Shown here: one piece after another, positions 6,780 through 12,693 of the stretch
Numbering within the stretch: position 1 is the first letter of the stretch
Layout of the letters: every line of letters begins with the position of its first letter
NCBI GenBank assembly: GCA_023428025.1
Contig: JAEYZN010000024.1
Location: forward strand, 1-12,693
DNA length: 12,693 nucleotides
From: Bacillota bacterium
Lineage (GTDB): Bacteria; Bacillota; Clostridia; Christensenellales; SZUA-584
Reading direction: 5' to 3'
Notes under the pieces: model-generated
Database searches by the model: none
The model's input: only the letters and a program-made list of their open reading frames with translations
Told to the model about the DNA's origin: nothing
Translations under genes and position numbers: made by a program

Positions 6780-8315
6780 ATGGCAAAGAAACTGACGGCG
6801 CTGATGATACTGGACGGCTTTGGCAAGGGCGTGGAAGACGGCGGCAACGCCATCGCCATTGCGGGCGTCCCGAACATCTCCGCGCTTATAAAGGAATATC
6901 CCCACACCACCATCGGCGCGTCCGGCATGGACGTCGGCCTGCCCAGAGGGCAGATGGGCAACTCCGAGGTGGGACACCTCAATATCGGCGCGGGCCGCAT
7001 CGTGTATCAGGAGCTGACGCGCATCACCAAGGACATCGAGGACGGCGGCTTTTTCGAGAAGCAGGAGTTCATCGACGCCATCGACAACGTGAAGAAGAAC
7101 GGCACCCGGCTGCACGCCTACGGCCTGATTTCGGACGGCGGCGTGCACAGCCATCAGGAGCACCTTTACGCGCTGCTGAAGCTGGCGAAAAAGCAAGGGC
7201 TGGACAACGTGTACATTCACTGCTTCATGGACGGCCGCGACGTCCCGCCGGACAGCGGCAAGGGCTTCATCGAGCAGCTTGAGGCCAGGATTAAGGAGAT
7301 CGGCATCGGCGAGATCGCGACGGTGATGGGCCGCTATTATTCGATGGACCGCGATAACCGCTTCGAGCGCGTTGAGAAGGCCTACGCGGCCATGGCGCGC
7401 GGCGAGGGCCTTCATGCCGCGTCCGCGGTGCAGGCGATGCAGGCGAGCTACGACAAGGGCGAGATGGACGAATTCGTGGTGCCCACGGTGATCGTGAAGC
7501 ACGGCAAGCCGGTAGCCACCATCCGTAAGAACGACTCCGTCATATTCTTCAACTTCCGTCCGGACCGCGCCAGAGAGATTACGCGCACGTTCATCGACGA
7601 GGAGTTCACCGGCTTTGAGCGCACGTACTTCCCGGTGCACTATGTCTGCATGACGCAGTACGACAAAACGTTCAAAAACGTGCATGTGGCGTACAAACCA
7701 CAGTCGCTGGCCAACACGCTGGGCGAATATCTGGCGAACAACGGCAAGCGCCAGTTCCGCATCGCGGAGACGGAGAAATACGCGCACGTCACGTTCTTCT
7801 TCAACGGCGGTGTGGAGAAGCCGAACGAGGGCGAGGACAGGTTTCTGATCCCGTCGCCCAAGGTGGCGACCTATGACTTGAAGCCGGAGATGAGCGCTTA
7901 CGAGGTGGCGGACGAGGCTGTGAAGCACATTGGCTCGGGCGAGTACGATGTGATGATATTGAACTTCGCCAACCCGGACATGGTGGGCCACACCGGCATA
8001 CTGGAGGCTGCGGTGAAAGCCGTGAAGGCTGTGGACGAGTGCGTCGGCAAGGTGGTCGGCGCGATACTCAAAAACGGCGGCGAGGTCATCATCACGGCGG
8101 ATCATGGCAACTCGGAGAAGATGTTCGACGAGAACGGCGGGCCGTTCACGGCGCACACCACCAACCCGGTGCCGCTGATACTGGTGAGCGACAGGCACAA
8201 AAACGCGAAGCTGCGGGAGGATGGCCGCCTGGCCGATCTTGCGCCCACGCTGCTGGGGCTGATGGGCCTGCCCATCCCTGAGGAGATGACGGGCAAGTCG
8301 CTGATTGTGGAATAA
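6780..8315 (+). CDS. gpmI: Phosphoglycerate mutase, 2,3-bisphosphoglycerate-independent
   Basis: A 511-residue, two-metal, alkaline-phosphatase-superfamily mutase interconverting 3- and 2-phosphoglycerate; full family length. The phosphorylated serine is Ser62 in MGNSEVGH, metal-binding Asp12 is in ILDGFG, and later motifs are HCFMDGRDVPP, NFRPDRAREITR, LNFANPDMVGHTG and ITADHGNSEKM, supplying the remaining metal ligands. Residues before the serine motif read LPRGQ where LPEGQ is common, a minor variant. It starts 12 bases after tpiA with a GAGG site in that gap, so the two are coupled. A strong terminator follows. Long open frames on the opposite strand are shadows of GC-rich codon use. The enzyme is usually Mn-dependent in spore-forming Bacillota; dependence here is not visible. 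Confidence 0.98.
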   Translation: MAKKLTALMILDGFGKGVEDGGNAIAIAGVPNISALIKEYPHTTIGASGMDVGLPRGQMGNSEVGHLNIGAGRIVYQELTRITKDIEDGGFFEKQEFIDAIDNVKKNGTRLHAYGLISDGGVHSHQEHLYALLKLAKKQGLDNVYIHCFMDGRDVPPDSGKGFIEQLEARIKEIGIGEIATVMGRYYSMDRDNRFERVEKAYAAMARGEGLHAASAVQAMQASYDKGEMDEFVVPTVIVKHGKPVATIRKNDSVIFFNFRPDRAREITRTFIDEEFTGFERTYFPVHYVCMTQYDKTFKNVHVAYKPQSLANTLGEYLANNGKRQFRIAETEKYAHVTFFFNGGVEKPNEGEDRFLIPSPKVATYDLKPEMSAYEVADEAVKHIGSGEYDVMILNFANPDMVGHTGILEAAVKAVKAVDECVGKVVGAILKNGGEVIITADHGNSEKMFDENGGPFTAHTTNPVPLILVSDRHKNAKLREDGRLADLAPTLLGLMGLPIPEEMTGKSLIVE

Positions 8316-8323
8316 ACAGATGT

Positions 8324-8356
8324 GAAACGCTTTGCCGCGGCAGAGCGTTTCTTTTC
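8324..8356 (+). terminator. Rho-independent terminator after gpmI
   Basis: GAAACGCTTTGC (8324-8335) and GCAGAGCGTTTC (8340-8351) form a 12-bp stem with one G-U pair and a CGCG loop, followed by a T-rich tail TTTCTTTTC to 8356. It begins 9 bases after the gpmI stop and closes the glycolytic unit. Confidence 0.85.
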
Positions 8357-8421
8357 TGGATAAGCGGGTTAATAATAAAAGAGCGGGAATACAAAGGTTT
8401 TTTACCAAGTTAATTTTGGAG

Positions 8422-8450
8422 TGGATTAATGGTAGAAAACCATGTATAAT
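8422..8450 (+). promoter_or_regulatory. Promoter with internal inverted repeat for the P-loop gene
   Basis: A perfect TATAAT at 8445-8450 has TGGATT 17 bases upstream (8422-8427), a weak -35. The spacer contains the inverted repeat ATGGT-AGAAA-ACCAT at 8429-8443, which covers nearly the whole spacer and touches the -10. This arrangement suits an operator. Transcription would begin around 8457, about 22 bases before the P-loop gene start. Confidence 0.55.
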
Positions 8451-8478
8451 AAAAAAAAGTCAAAGGAGTGATGCCAAT

Positions 8479-8880
8479 ATGATCCACATCATTTATGGAA
8501 AGAAAGGCAGCGGAAAATCGAAAAGGCTTCTTGACATGGCCAATGCCGAGGTCGGAACGGCCAGCGGCAACATCGTTTACCTGGACGACAACAACAGGTG
8601 CATGTACGACTTAAAGCACGAAATTCGTTTTATCAACCTAGCGGACTACAGTATCAACAATTTTGACAAGCTCTATGGTTTCGTATGCGGTATATTATCC
8701 AGAGATTTTGACATTTCTTCGGTTTATATAGACGGTTTAAAGAAGATGATCCGCAAGGAAGAGGACGATGTCGAGAAGCTCATGAAGAAATTCGAGAAGG
8801 TTTTCGGCGACATCAATGCGTATCTGGTGATCAGCGGCAGCGAGGAGATCCCCGAATATCTGGAGAAGCTGGTCATCTGA
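8479..8880 (+). CDS. Small P-loop ATPase-like protein of unknown function
   Basis: A 133-residue protein beginning MIHIIYGKKGSGKSKRL. The Walker A motif GKKGSGKS is at residues 7-14, and a Walker B-like strand ISSVYIDG is near residue 90. The C-terminal part is charged and helical (EEDDVEKLMKKFEKVF), ending in a strand (AYLVISGSEEIPEYLEKLVI). From memory, similar short proteins occur in Clostridia and are sometimes labelled PilT or ATP-binding protein; nothing here supports a pilus role. There is no signal peptide or membrane segment. The ATG at 8479 is fixed by AAAGGAGTG at 8462-8470; upstream in-frame sequence lies inside the promoter and terminator. It is more AT-rich than its neighbours. 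It has its own promoter and is followed by the structured spacer before thrC. Confidence 0.8.
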   Translation: MIHIIYGKKGSGKSKRLLDMANAEVGTASGNIVYLDDNNRCMYDLKHEIRFINLADYSINNFDKLYGFVCGILSRDFDISSVYIDGLKKMIRKEEDDVEKLMKKFEKVFGDINAYLVISGSEEIPEYLEKLVI

Positions 8881-8903
8881 AATAATAAAATACAGCAGTC
8901 TTC

Positions 8904-8984
8904 AGCCTGCGCAAAGCGGGCGTGATCTGCGGTGTTGCCGCTTGCGGCAGGCCGTTTGGGCGCGCCGTGCGCAGGCTTGTTTTT
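8904..8984 (+). ncRNA. Putative structured leader or attenuator before thrC
   Basis: AGCCTGCGCA (8904-8913) is perfectly complementary to TGCGCAGGCT (8968-8977), forming a 10-bp closing stem, followed by TTGTTTTT at 8977-8984. Inside the 54-base interior is a perfect hairpin TGCCG-CTTG-CGGCA (8936-8949). The left arm has a competing local partner: GCCTGC (8905-8910) can pair with GCGGGC (8916-8921) around a GCAAA loop. This allows two exclusive folds, one terminator-like. No T-box or other known riboswitch motif was recognised and there is no Thr-rich leader peptide. It may simply be a terminator for the P-loop gene with a large branched loop. No good promoter lies between it and thrC. Confidence 0.4.
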
Positions 8985-9003
8985 GGAACGGAGGTAAGAC
9001 AAC

Positions 9004-10458
9004 ATGATATTGGTGAGTACAAGGGACAGCAGGCTGGGCGTACCGGCTTCCAAAGCGGTGCTGCAGGGCATCGCGCCGGACGGCGGGCTGTTCGTTCCGC
9101 TCACATTCCCGAAGCTGAAAATCGGCAAGGACGAGGCTTACCCCGCGCTGTGCGCGCGTGTGCTGGCGGCGTTTTTTGACGACCTGCCGGAGCTGGAAAA
9201 GCTGACTCAAAGCGCGTACCGCCCGTTTGACGATGAGCGCAAGGCGCCGCTCGTGAAGGTCGCTGACGGCGAATATATGCTGGAGCTGTGGCACGGGCCC
9301 ACGCTGGCCTTCAAGGACATGGCTCTCTCCGTGCTGCCCCGGCTGCTGACCGCGTCGATGGACGTGCACGGCGGCAAGGATATCCTGATTCTCGTCGCGA
9401 CGTCCGGCGACACCGGCAAGGCGGCGCTGGAAGGCTTTTGCGACGTGCCGCGTACCCGCATCGTGGTGTTCTATCCCAGCGACGGCGTTTCCGACATGCA
9501 AAGGCTGCAGATGGTGACGCAGGAGGGCGGCAACACGCAGGTGGTGGCCGTGAAGGGCAACTTCGACGACGCGCAGAACGGCGTGAAGGAGATGTTCGCC
9601 GACGAAGTGTTCACCGCTGCGGTGGAGGAGAAGGGCTTTCGGCTCTCGTCCGCCAATTCCATCAACTTCGGGCGGCTGGCCCCGCAGATCGCCTACTACT
9701 TCGGCGCCTACGCGCAGCTACTGGCCGGCGGCGAGATCAGCGAGGGCGAAGCCGTCAACTTTGTGGTGCCCACGGGCAACTTCGGCAACATACTGGCGGG
9801 CTATTACGCCAAGCGAATGGGCCTGCCGGTCGCGAAGCTCATCTGCGCATCCAACAAGAACAACGTGCTGACGGATTTTTTCCATCAGGGCTCGTATTCG
9901 CTGAACAGGCCGTTTTACAAGACGATGTCGCCGTCCATGGATATACTGATATCCAGCAACCTGGAGCGGCTGCTGTTCGAGCTGACCGGACGGGACCCGC
10001 ATATGGTGTGCGCCATGATGAAGCGGCTGAAGGAGACGGGCTCATACGGCATCGGCGAAACGGCCCAGCACGCGCTGGAGGCGGACTTTTACGCCGACTG
10101 GTGCGACGAGAGCGAGACGATGGCGTGCATCAAAAACACGTTTGAGAGCAAGGGCTATCTGCTGGATACACACACCGCCGTTGCTGCGGCTGTTTATGAA
10201 AAATATAAAAAGACGGGCGACACGGCCAAAACGGTCATCGTATCCACTGCGTCGCCGTACAAATTCCCGCAGGATGTGCTGCAATCCCTCGGCGAGAGCA
10301 CGGAGGGGATGGATGCTTTCGCGCTGTCCCGCCGGCTGAGCGAACTGACACGCACGCGCCTGCCGCAGCAGGTCGAGGCGTTGGAGAGCAAGCCGGTGCG
10401 CCATAACGGCGTGGTGGAGCGGGACGCGATGCGCGGCGCGGTGCTGGAGGCGCTGTAG
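9004..10458 (+). CDS. thrC: Threonine synthase
   Basis: A 484-residue pyridoxal-phosphate enzyme converting O-phosphohomoserine to threonine. It is of the long type with a separate N-terminal domain (about residues 2-80; STRD near the start and IAPDGGLFVP at 23-32 are typical). Lys104 in LAFKDMA is the cofactor lysine, the phosphate-binding loop is ATSGDTGKAA around 132-141, NSINFGRLAPQ follows, and the second glycine loop GNFGN is near 258-262. The ribosome binding site GGAGG at 8990-8994 supports the ATG at 9004. It heads a tight unit with a DUF503 gene (3-base gap), trpS and a HAD phosphatase. It is preceded by a terminator-like structured region, which would set its expression if transcription comes from the upstream promoter. 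Confidence 0.97.
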   Translation: MILVSTRDSRLGVPASKAVLQGIAPDGGLFVPLTFPKLKIGKDEAYPALCARVLAAFFDDLPELEKLTQSAYRPFDDERKAPLVKVADGEYMLELWHGPTLAFKDMALSVLPRLLTASMDVHGGKDILILVATSGDTGKAALEGFCDVPRTRIVVFYPSDGVSDMQRLQMVTQEGGNTQVVAVKGNFDDAQNGVKEMFADEVFTAAVEEKGFRLSSANSINFGRLAPQIAYYFGAYAQLLAGGEISEGEAVNFVVPTGNFGNILAGYYAKRMGLPVAKLICASNKNNVLTDFFHQGSYSLNRPFYKTMSPSMDILISSNLERLLFELTGRDPHMVCAMMKRLKETGSYGIGETAQHALEADFYADWCDESETMACIKNTFESKGYLLDTHTAVAAAVYEKYKKTGDTAKTVIVSTASPYKFPQDVLQSLGESTEGMDAFALSRRLSELTRTRLPQQVEALESKPVRHNGVVERDAMRGAVLEAL

Positions 10459-10461
10459 ATC

Positions 10462-10737
10462 ATGGATGCCGCAGTGTTTGAGGTTAAGTTCACCGTGACG
10501 GGCGCGCAGAGCCTGAAGGATAAGCGCATGGTGGTGAAGAGCATCAAGGAGCGCTGCCGCAGCCGTTTCAACGTGTCGGTGGTGGAGAGCGGCGACAACG
10601 ACAAATGGCAGCTGGCGAGGCTCGGCTTTGCGCTGGCCGCCGCCAGTCCGTCGGAAGCGGAGCGGTCCGCCCAGACCATCATCGACTTCCTCTATGAGGA
10701 CGACAGAATCGAAATCATCGATATCGTAAGGGACTAG
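10462..10737 (+). CDS. DUF503 / YlxP-like protein
   Basis: A 91-residue protein of the DUF503 family (YlxP-like). The diagnostic part is the SLKDKRMVVKSIKERCRSRFNVSVVE segment (residues 17 onward), followed by the WQLARLGFAL strand. The role is not established; the family is often found among translation and ribosome-maturation genes next to infB and rbfA. Here it sits between thrC, 3 bases upstream, and trpS, 11 bases downstream, and shares their transcript. A GGAGG in the end of thrC (10446-10450) can serve as its ribosome binding site, 11 bases before the ATG. Its own end overlaps the trpS ribosome binding site. Length and motif are normal for the family. Confidence 0.88.
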   Translation: MDAAVFEVKFTVTGAQSLKDKRMVVKSIKERCRSRFNVSVVESGDNDKWQLARLGFALAAASPSEAERSAQTIIDFLYEDDRIEIIDIVRD

Positions 10738-10748
10738 GAGGACAGCCC

Positions 10749-11750
10749 ATGCAGGATAAAAAGACGATATTTTCGGGCGTGCAGCCGTCCGGCGTGCTGA
10801 CGATCGGCAACTATCTGGGGGCGATCAAGAACTGGGTGAAGCTGCAGGACGAATACAACTGCTATTACTGCGTTGTGGATATGCACGCGCTCACGGTGCG
10901 GCAGGACGCGGCTGATCTGCGCAAGCGCTGTCTGGATACGCTGTCGCTGCTGCTGGCCGCCGGTCTTTCGCCGGAGAAGAACATTATGTTCTGCCAGTCG
11001 CATGTGCATTGCCACGCCGAGCTGATGTGGGTTTTAAGCTGCTACACGTATATCGGCGAACTGAACCGCATGACGCAGTTCAAGGAAAAGAGCGAACGTC
11101 ATGCGGACAACATCAACGCCGGACTGTTCACATATCCCGTGCTGATGGCGGCCGATATCCTGCTCTACGCCGCGGACCTTGTGCCGGTGGGGGCGGATCA
11201 GAAACAGCATCTCGAAATCACGCGGGACATCGCCATCCGCTTCAACAATATTTACGGCGATGTGTTCGTTGTGCCCGAGCCGTACATCCCCAAGGCAGGC
11301 GCGCGCGTGATGAGTCTCGCGGAGCCCACCAACAAGATGTCCAAGTCGGACAGCAACGAGAATGCCTACGTGTCCCTGCTGGACCCGCCGGAGGTCATAC
11401 AGCGCAAGTTCAAACGCGCCGTGACGGATTCGGACGGACAGGTTCGCTATGCCGAGGATAAGCCGGGCGTCTCAAACCTGATGGCCATATACGGCGCTGT
11501 CACCGGCTTGTCGTTCGAAGCCATCGAGAAGGAATCCGAGGGGCAGGGCTACGGCGTGCTGAAATCCCGCGTGGCCGACGCGGTGTGCGCGGAGCTGGAA
11601 CCGCTCCAGAAGGAATACGCCCGCATCCGCAGCGACAAAGCGTACCTGAACGATGTGATACAGACAGGCGCGCGCACAGCGCACGACAACGCGAAGAAGA
11701 TGCTGCGCAAGGTATACAAAAAGATCGGCTTTGCGCCGGAGAAGGTATGA
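10749..11750 (+). CDS. trpS: Tryptophanyl-tRNA synthetase
   Basis: A 333-residue class Ic aminoacyl-tRNA synthetase, normal bacterial length. The HIGH-equivalent is TIGNYLGA at 18-25, preceded by FSGVQPSG; the KMSKS loop is exact at 197-201. MAADILLYAADLVPVGADQKQHLEITRDI, beginning near residue 134, is the typical tryptophan-binding and dimer region. Glu105-Asn107 with RMTQFK also fit. The ribosome binding site AGGAGG at 10736-10741 overlaps the DUF503 stop codon. There is no T-box leader, as the gene is internal to an operon; it is therefore controlled with thrC. The HAD gene starts 4 bases after the stop. Confidence 0.98.
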   Translation: MQDKKTIFSGVQPSGVLTIGNYLGAIKNWVKLQDEYNCYYCVVDMHALTVRQDAADLRKRCLDTLSLLLAAGLSPEKNIMFCQSHVHCHAELMWVLSCYTYIGELNRMTQFKEKSERHADNINAGLFTYPVLMAADILLYAADLVPVGADQKQHLEITRDIAIRFNNIYGDVFVVPEPYIPKAGARVMSLAEPTNKMSKSDSNENAYVSLLDPPEVIQRKFKRAVTDSDGQVRYAEDKPGVSNLMAIYGAVTGLSFEAIEKESEGQGYGVLKSRVADAVCAELEPLQKEYARIRSDKAYLNDVIQTGARTAHDNAKKMLRKVYKKIGFAPEKV

Positions 11751-11754
11751 CCCG

Positions 11755-12396
11755 ATGAGCCTGGAAAAAATCTATAAACTATACGTATTCGATCTGGATG
11801 GCACGCTGGTGGACACCAAGCTGGATATCGCGCTCGCCATGCAGAAGGTGCTGGGCGAAGCCGGTTTTGAGAAACCGAGCCTGGACCAGGTGGAAAAAGC
11901 CATCGGCGGCGGCGCCAAAAACGCGGTAAGCAAGCTGACGGGCCTGGAGGGCGAAGCGCTTTTGCCCTTGCTGGAGGCGTTCGTCAAGGCGTATGAAGAG
12001 ATGTGCTGCGACAACACCGTCGTCTATGCGAGCGGGGAAGAGCTGCTCAAGAAGCTCAAAGCGCAGGGCGCAAAGCTGGCCGTGGTGACGATGAAGCACC
12101 GTGTGCCAACGCAAAAGATTTTGAAGCACCATGGCGTGACGGCGCTGCTGGATGTGGTGCTGTCATTCGACGACGTGGAGAAGCGCAAGCCGGACCCGGA
12201 CAGCCTTCTCAAGCTGCTGGAACGGTTTGACATGACGCCGCAGGATGCGCTGGTGATCGGCGACACGGTGACGGACATGCAGTACGCGCATAACGCAGGC
12301 GTGGACGCGTGCGCCGTGGATTATGGCTACGGTGAGCTGGATGATTTAAAAGCGATGAAGCCTCGTTACATCATCGGCAGCTTTCTCGAGATATAA
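11755..12396 (+). CDS. HAD-family phosphatase, phosphoglycolate-phosphatase-like
   Basis: A 213-residue haloacid-dehalogenase-superfamily hydrolase with a helical cap of the Gph/PpaX type. Motif I is FDLDGTLVDT with nucleophile Asp13 and acid Asp15; the cap includes IGGGAKNAV near 50-58; motif II Thr112 is in LAVVTMKHR; motif III Lys145 is in RKPDPDS; motif IV is IGDTVTDM with Asp170 and Asp174. All catalytic residues are present. The ATG at 11755 is used because GGAGAAGG at 11738-11745 is correctly placed; a TTG at 11731 in the same frame would overlap trpS and place basic residues before the conserved start. It is the last gene of the thrC unit. The substrate could be phosphoglycolate, pyrophosphate or another small phosphoester; sequence alone does not decide. 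Confidence 0.88.
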   Translation: MSLEKIYKLYVFDLDGTLVDTKLDIALAMQKVLGEAGFEKPSLDQVEKAIGGGAKNAVSKLTGLEGEALLPLLEAFVKAYEEMCCDNTVVYASGEELLKKLKAQGAKLAVVTMKHRVPTQKILKHHGVTALLDVVLSFDDVEKRKPDPDSLLKLLERFDMTPQDALVIGDTVTDMQYAHNAGVDACAVDYGYGELDDLKAMKPRYIIGSFLEI

Positions 12397-12430
12397 AAAA
12401 AGAGGGCTTTGAGATCGGATCGAAGCCCCC
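12397..12430 (-). terminator. Terminator for the minus-strand Cys-rich gene
   Basis: GGGCTTTGA (12404-12412) pairs with the segment 12420-12428 (9 bp with one T-G pair). Read on the - strand, the stem is followed by a run of T residues corresponding to the A-tract at 12395-12401. On the + strand no T-tract follows, so it works for the convergent transcript. The A-tract begins in the stop codon of the HAD gene. Confidence 0.7.
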
Positions 12431-12434
12431 AGAG

Positions 12435-12455
12435 TATATACACGCGGTGTATATG
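12435..12455. repeat. Perfect inverted repeat between two convergent terminators
   Basis: ATATACAC (12436-12443) and GTGTATAT (12447-12454) with a GCG loop, extendable by a T-G pair at 12435/12455. It lies exactly between the two terminator stems and would form on either strand's transcript. No T-tract follows on either side, so it is not itself an obvious terminator. Confidence 0.5.
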
Positions 12456-12470
12456 TTGATACTGATCTTC

Positions 12471-12519
12471 CCTCCGGACGCTCATGGTATTGTGATATGC
12501 GTCCGGGGGTTTTTATTTT
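12471..12519 (+). terminator. Rho-independent terminator of the thrC operon
   Basis: CCTCCGGACG (12471-12480) pairs with CGTCCGGGGG (12500-12509), a 10-bp GC-rich stem with one T-G pair and a 19-base loop that can form an extra 3 bp. TTTTTATTTT follows at 12510-12519. It ends the + strand operon. The T-tract runs into the stop codon of the opposing gene (12518-12520). Confidence 0.8.
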
Positions 12520-12693
12520 AGCACTTCGGATTTCCGCATCCGCCCCAGCCGCCATCGCCGCAGCAACAGCAGAGAATGAGGATGATCCAGATAATGCAGC
12601 TGCATCCGCCGCCGCCGAAGCCAAAGCCGCCGCCGCAGCCTTCGTTGCAGTTGTTGCCCCAGCCGCCGCCGCCACAGCAGCACAGCAATAAGA
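12518..12693 (-). CDS. Cys/Gly-rich small protein, C-terminal 57 residues (N-terminus outside window)
   Basis: Reading the - strand from the window end gives an open frame of 57 residues ending at a TAA at 12518-12520. It holds 13 cysteines and is dominated by glycine: CCCGGGGWGNNC near the start of the visible part, GCGGGFGFGGGGCSC, then a short hydrophobic run IIWIILIL, then CCCCGDGGWGGCG and the tail NPKC. This pattern resembles clostridial proteins labelled chorion class high-cysteine HCB protein 13; the resemblance is from memory and the function of that group is unknown. Other open frames over the same bases (Ala-rich on both strands) are shadows of the repetitive Gly codons. Its own terminator lies at 12397-12430. 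The true start is beyond the window. Confidence 0.7.
   Translation of the reverse strand, partial: LLLCCCGGGGWGNNCNEGCGGGFGFGGGGCSCIIWIILILCCCCGDGGWGGCGNPKC

Noticed and set aside
6000..8408. An 802-codon open frame on the minus strand covering tpiA and gpmI.
   Set aside because: It is antisense to two fully recognisable enzymes, is His/Arg/Leu/Val-rich with no domain, and arises from GC-biased codon use in the opposite frame.
8479..8880. A pilus (PilT) ATPase label for the P-loop gene.
   Set aside because: The protein is far too short, and lacks PilT Asp/His boxes and any neighbouring pilus genes.
8881..9003. A threonine T-box leader before thrC.
   Set aside because: No T-box sequence (AGGGTGGNACCGCG-like) or Stem I features were found, and the spacer is too short for a typical T-box.
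12346..12691. Ala-rich open frames on both strands at the right end.
   Set aside because: They are other-frame readings of the repetitive Gly/Cys codons of the minus-strand gene, and they run through the terminator hairpins.

Overview
This window is an ordinary-looking chromosomal stretch of a GC-rich anaerobic Bacillota, most likely Clostridia. The indications are the hydrogenase-maturation genes, the pgk-tpiA-gpmI glycolytic cluster, strong AGGAGG-type ribosome binding sites, sigma-70-type promoters, rho-independent terminators, and a Cys/Gly-rich small protein of a kind seen in clostridial genomes. The genus cannot be fixed from the sequence. All genes but the last run on the + strand. No transposase, integrase, CRISPR array, tRNA or rRNA was seen.

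Region 1 (1-2913) is the 3' part of a [NiFe]-hydrogenase maturation operon: the end of hypF, then hypC, hypD and hypE, each overlapping the next by 8-14 bases. Together these make and deliver the Fe(CN)2CO group. A small class I SAM methyltransferase follows 41 bases later (2955-3569).

Region 2 (3570-4700) is more AT-rich. It holds a 74-residue MoaD/ThiS-like ubiquitin-fold protein that lacks the C-terminal Gly-Gly, with its own terminator. Next comes trmL (tRNA wobble ribose methyltransferase) behind a near-consensus promoter. A short intergenic region with tandem TGTGGA-type repeats, a palindrome and a second near-consensus promoter leads into pgk.

Region 3 (4702-8356) is lower glycolysis: pgk, a terminator, tpiA, gpmI, and a strong terminator. 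No gap gene is present in the window.

Region 4 (8357-12519) begins with a promoter and a 133-residue P-loop protein of unknown role. It continues through a 123-base spacer that can form a large, branched, terminator-like RNA structure, into a tight operon thrC-DUF503(YlxP-like)-trpS-HAD phosphatase with gaps of 3, 11 and 4 bases. The operon ends at a convergent, nested pair of terminators. The partner gene on the - strand (12518 to beyond the window end) encodes the Cys/Gly-rich small protein.

No clearly new multi-gene system is visible. The points most worth a second look are the structured spacer before thrC, the Gly-Gly-less MoaD-like protein, the Cys-rich convergent gene with its terminator arrangement, the conserved-looking P-loop protein, and the unusual home of the DUF503 gene.
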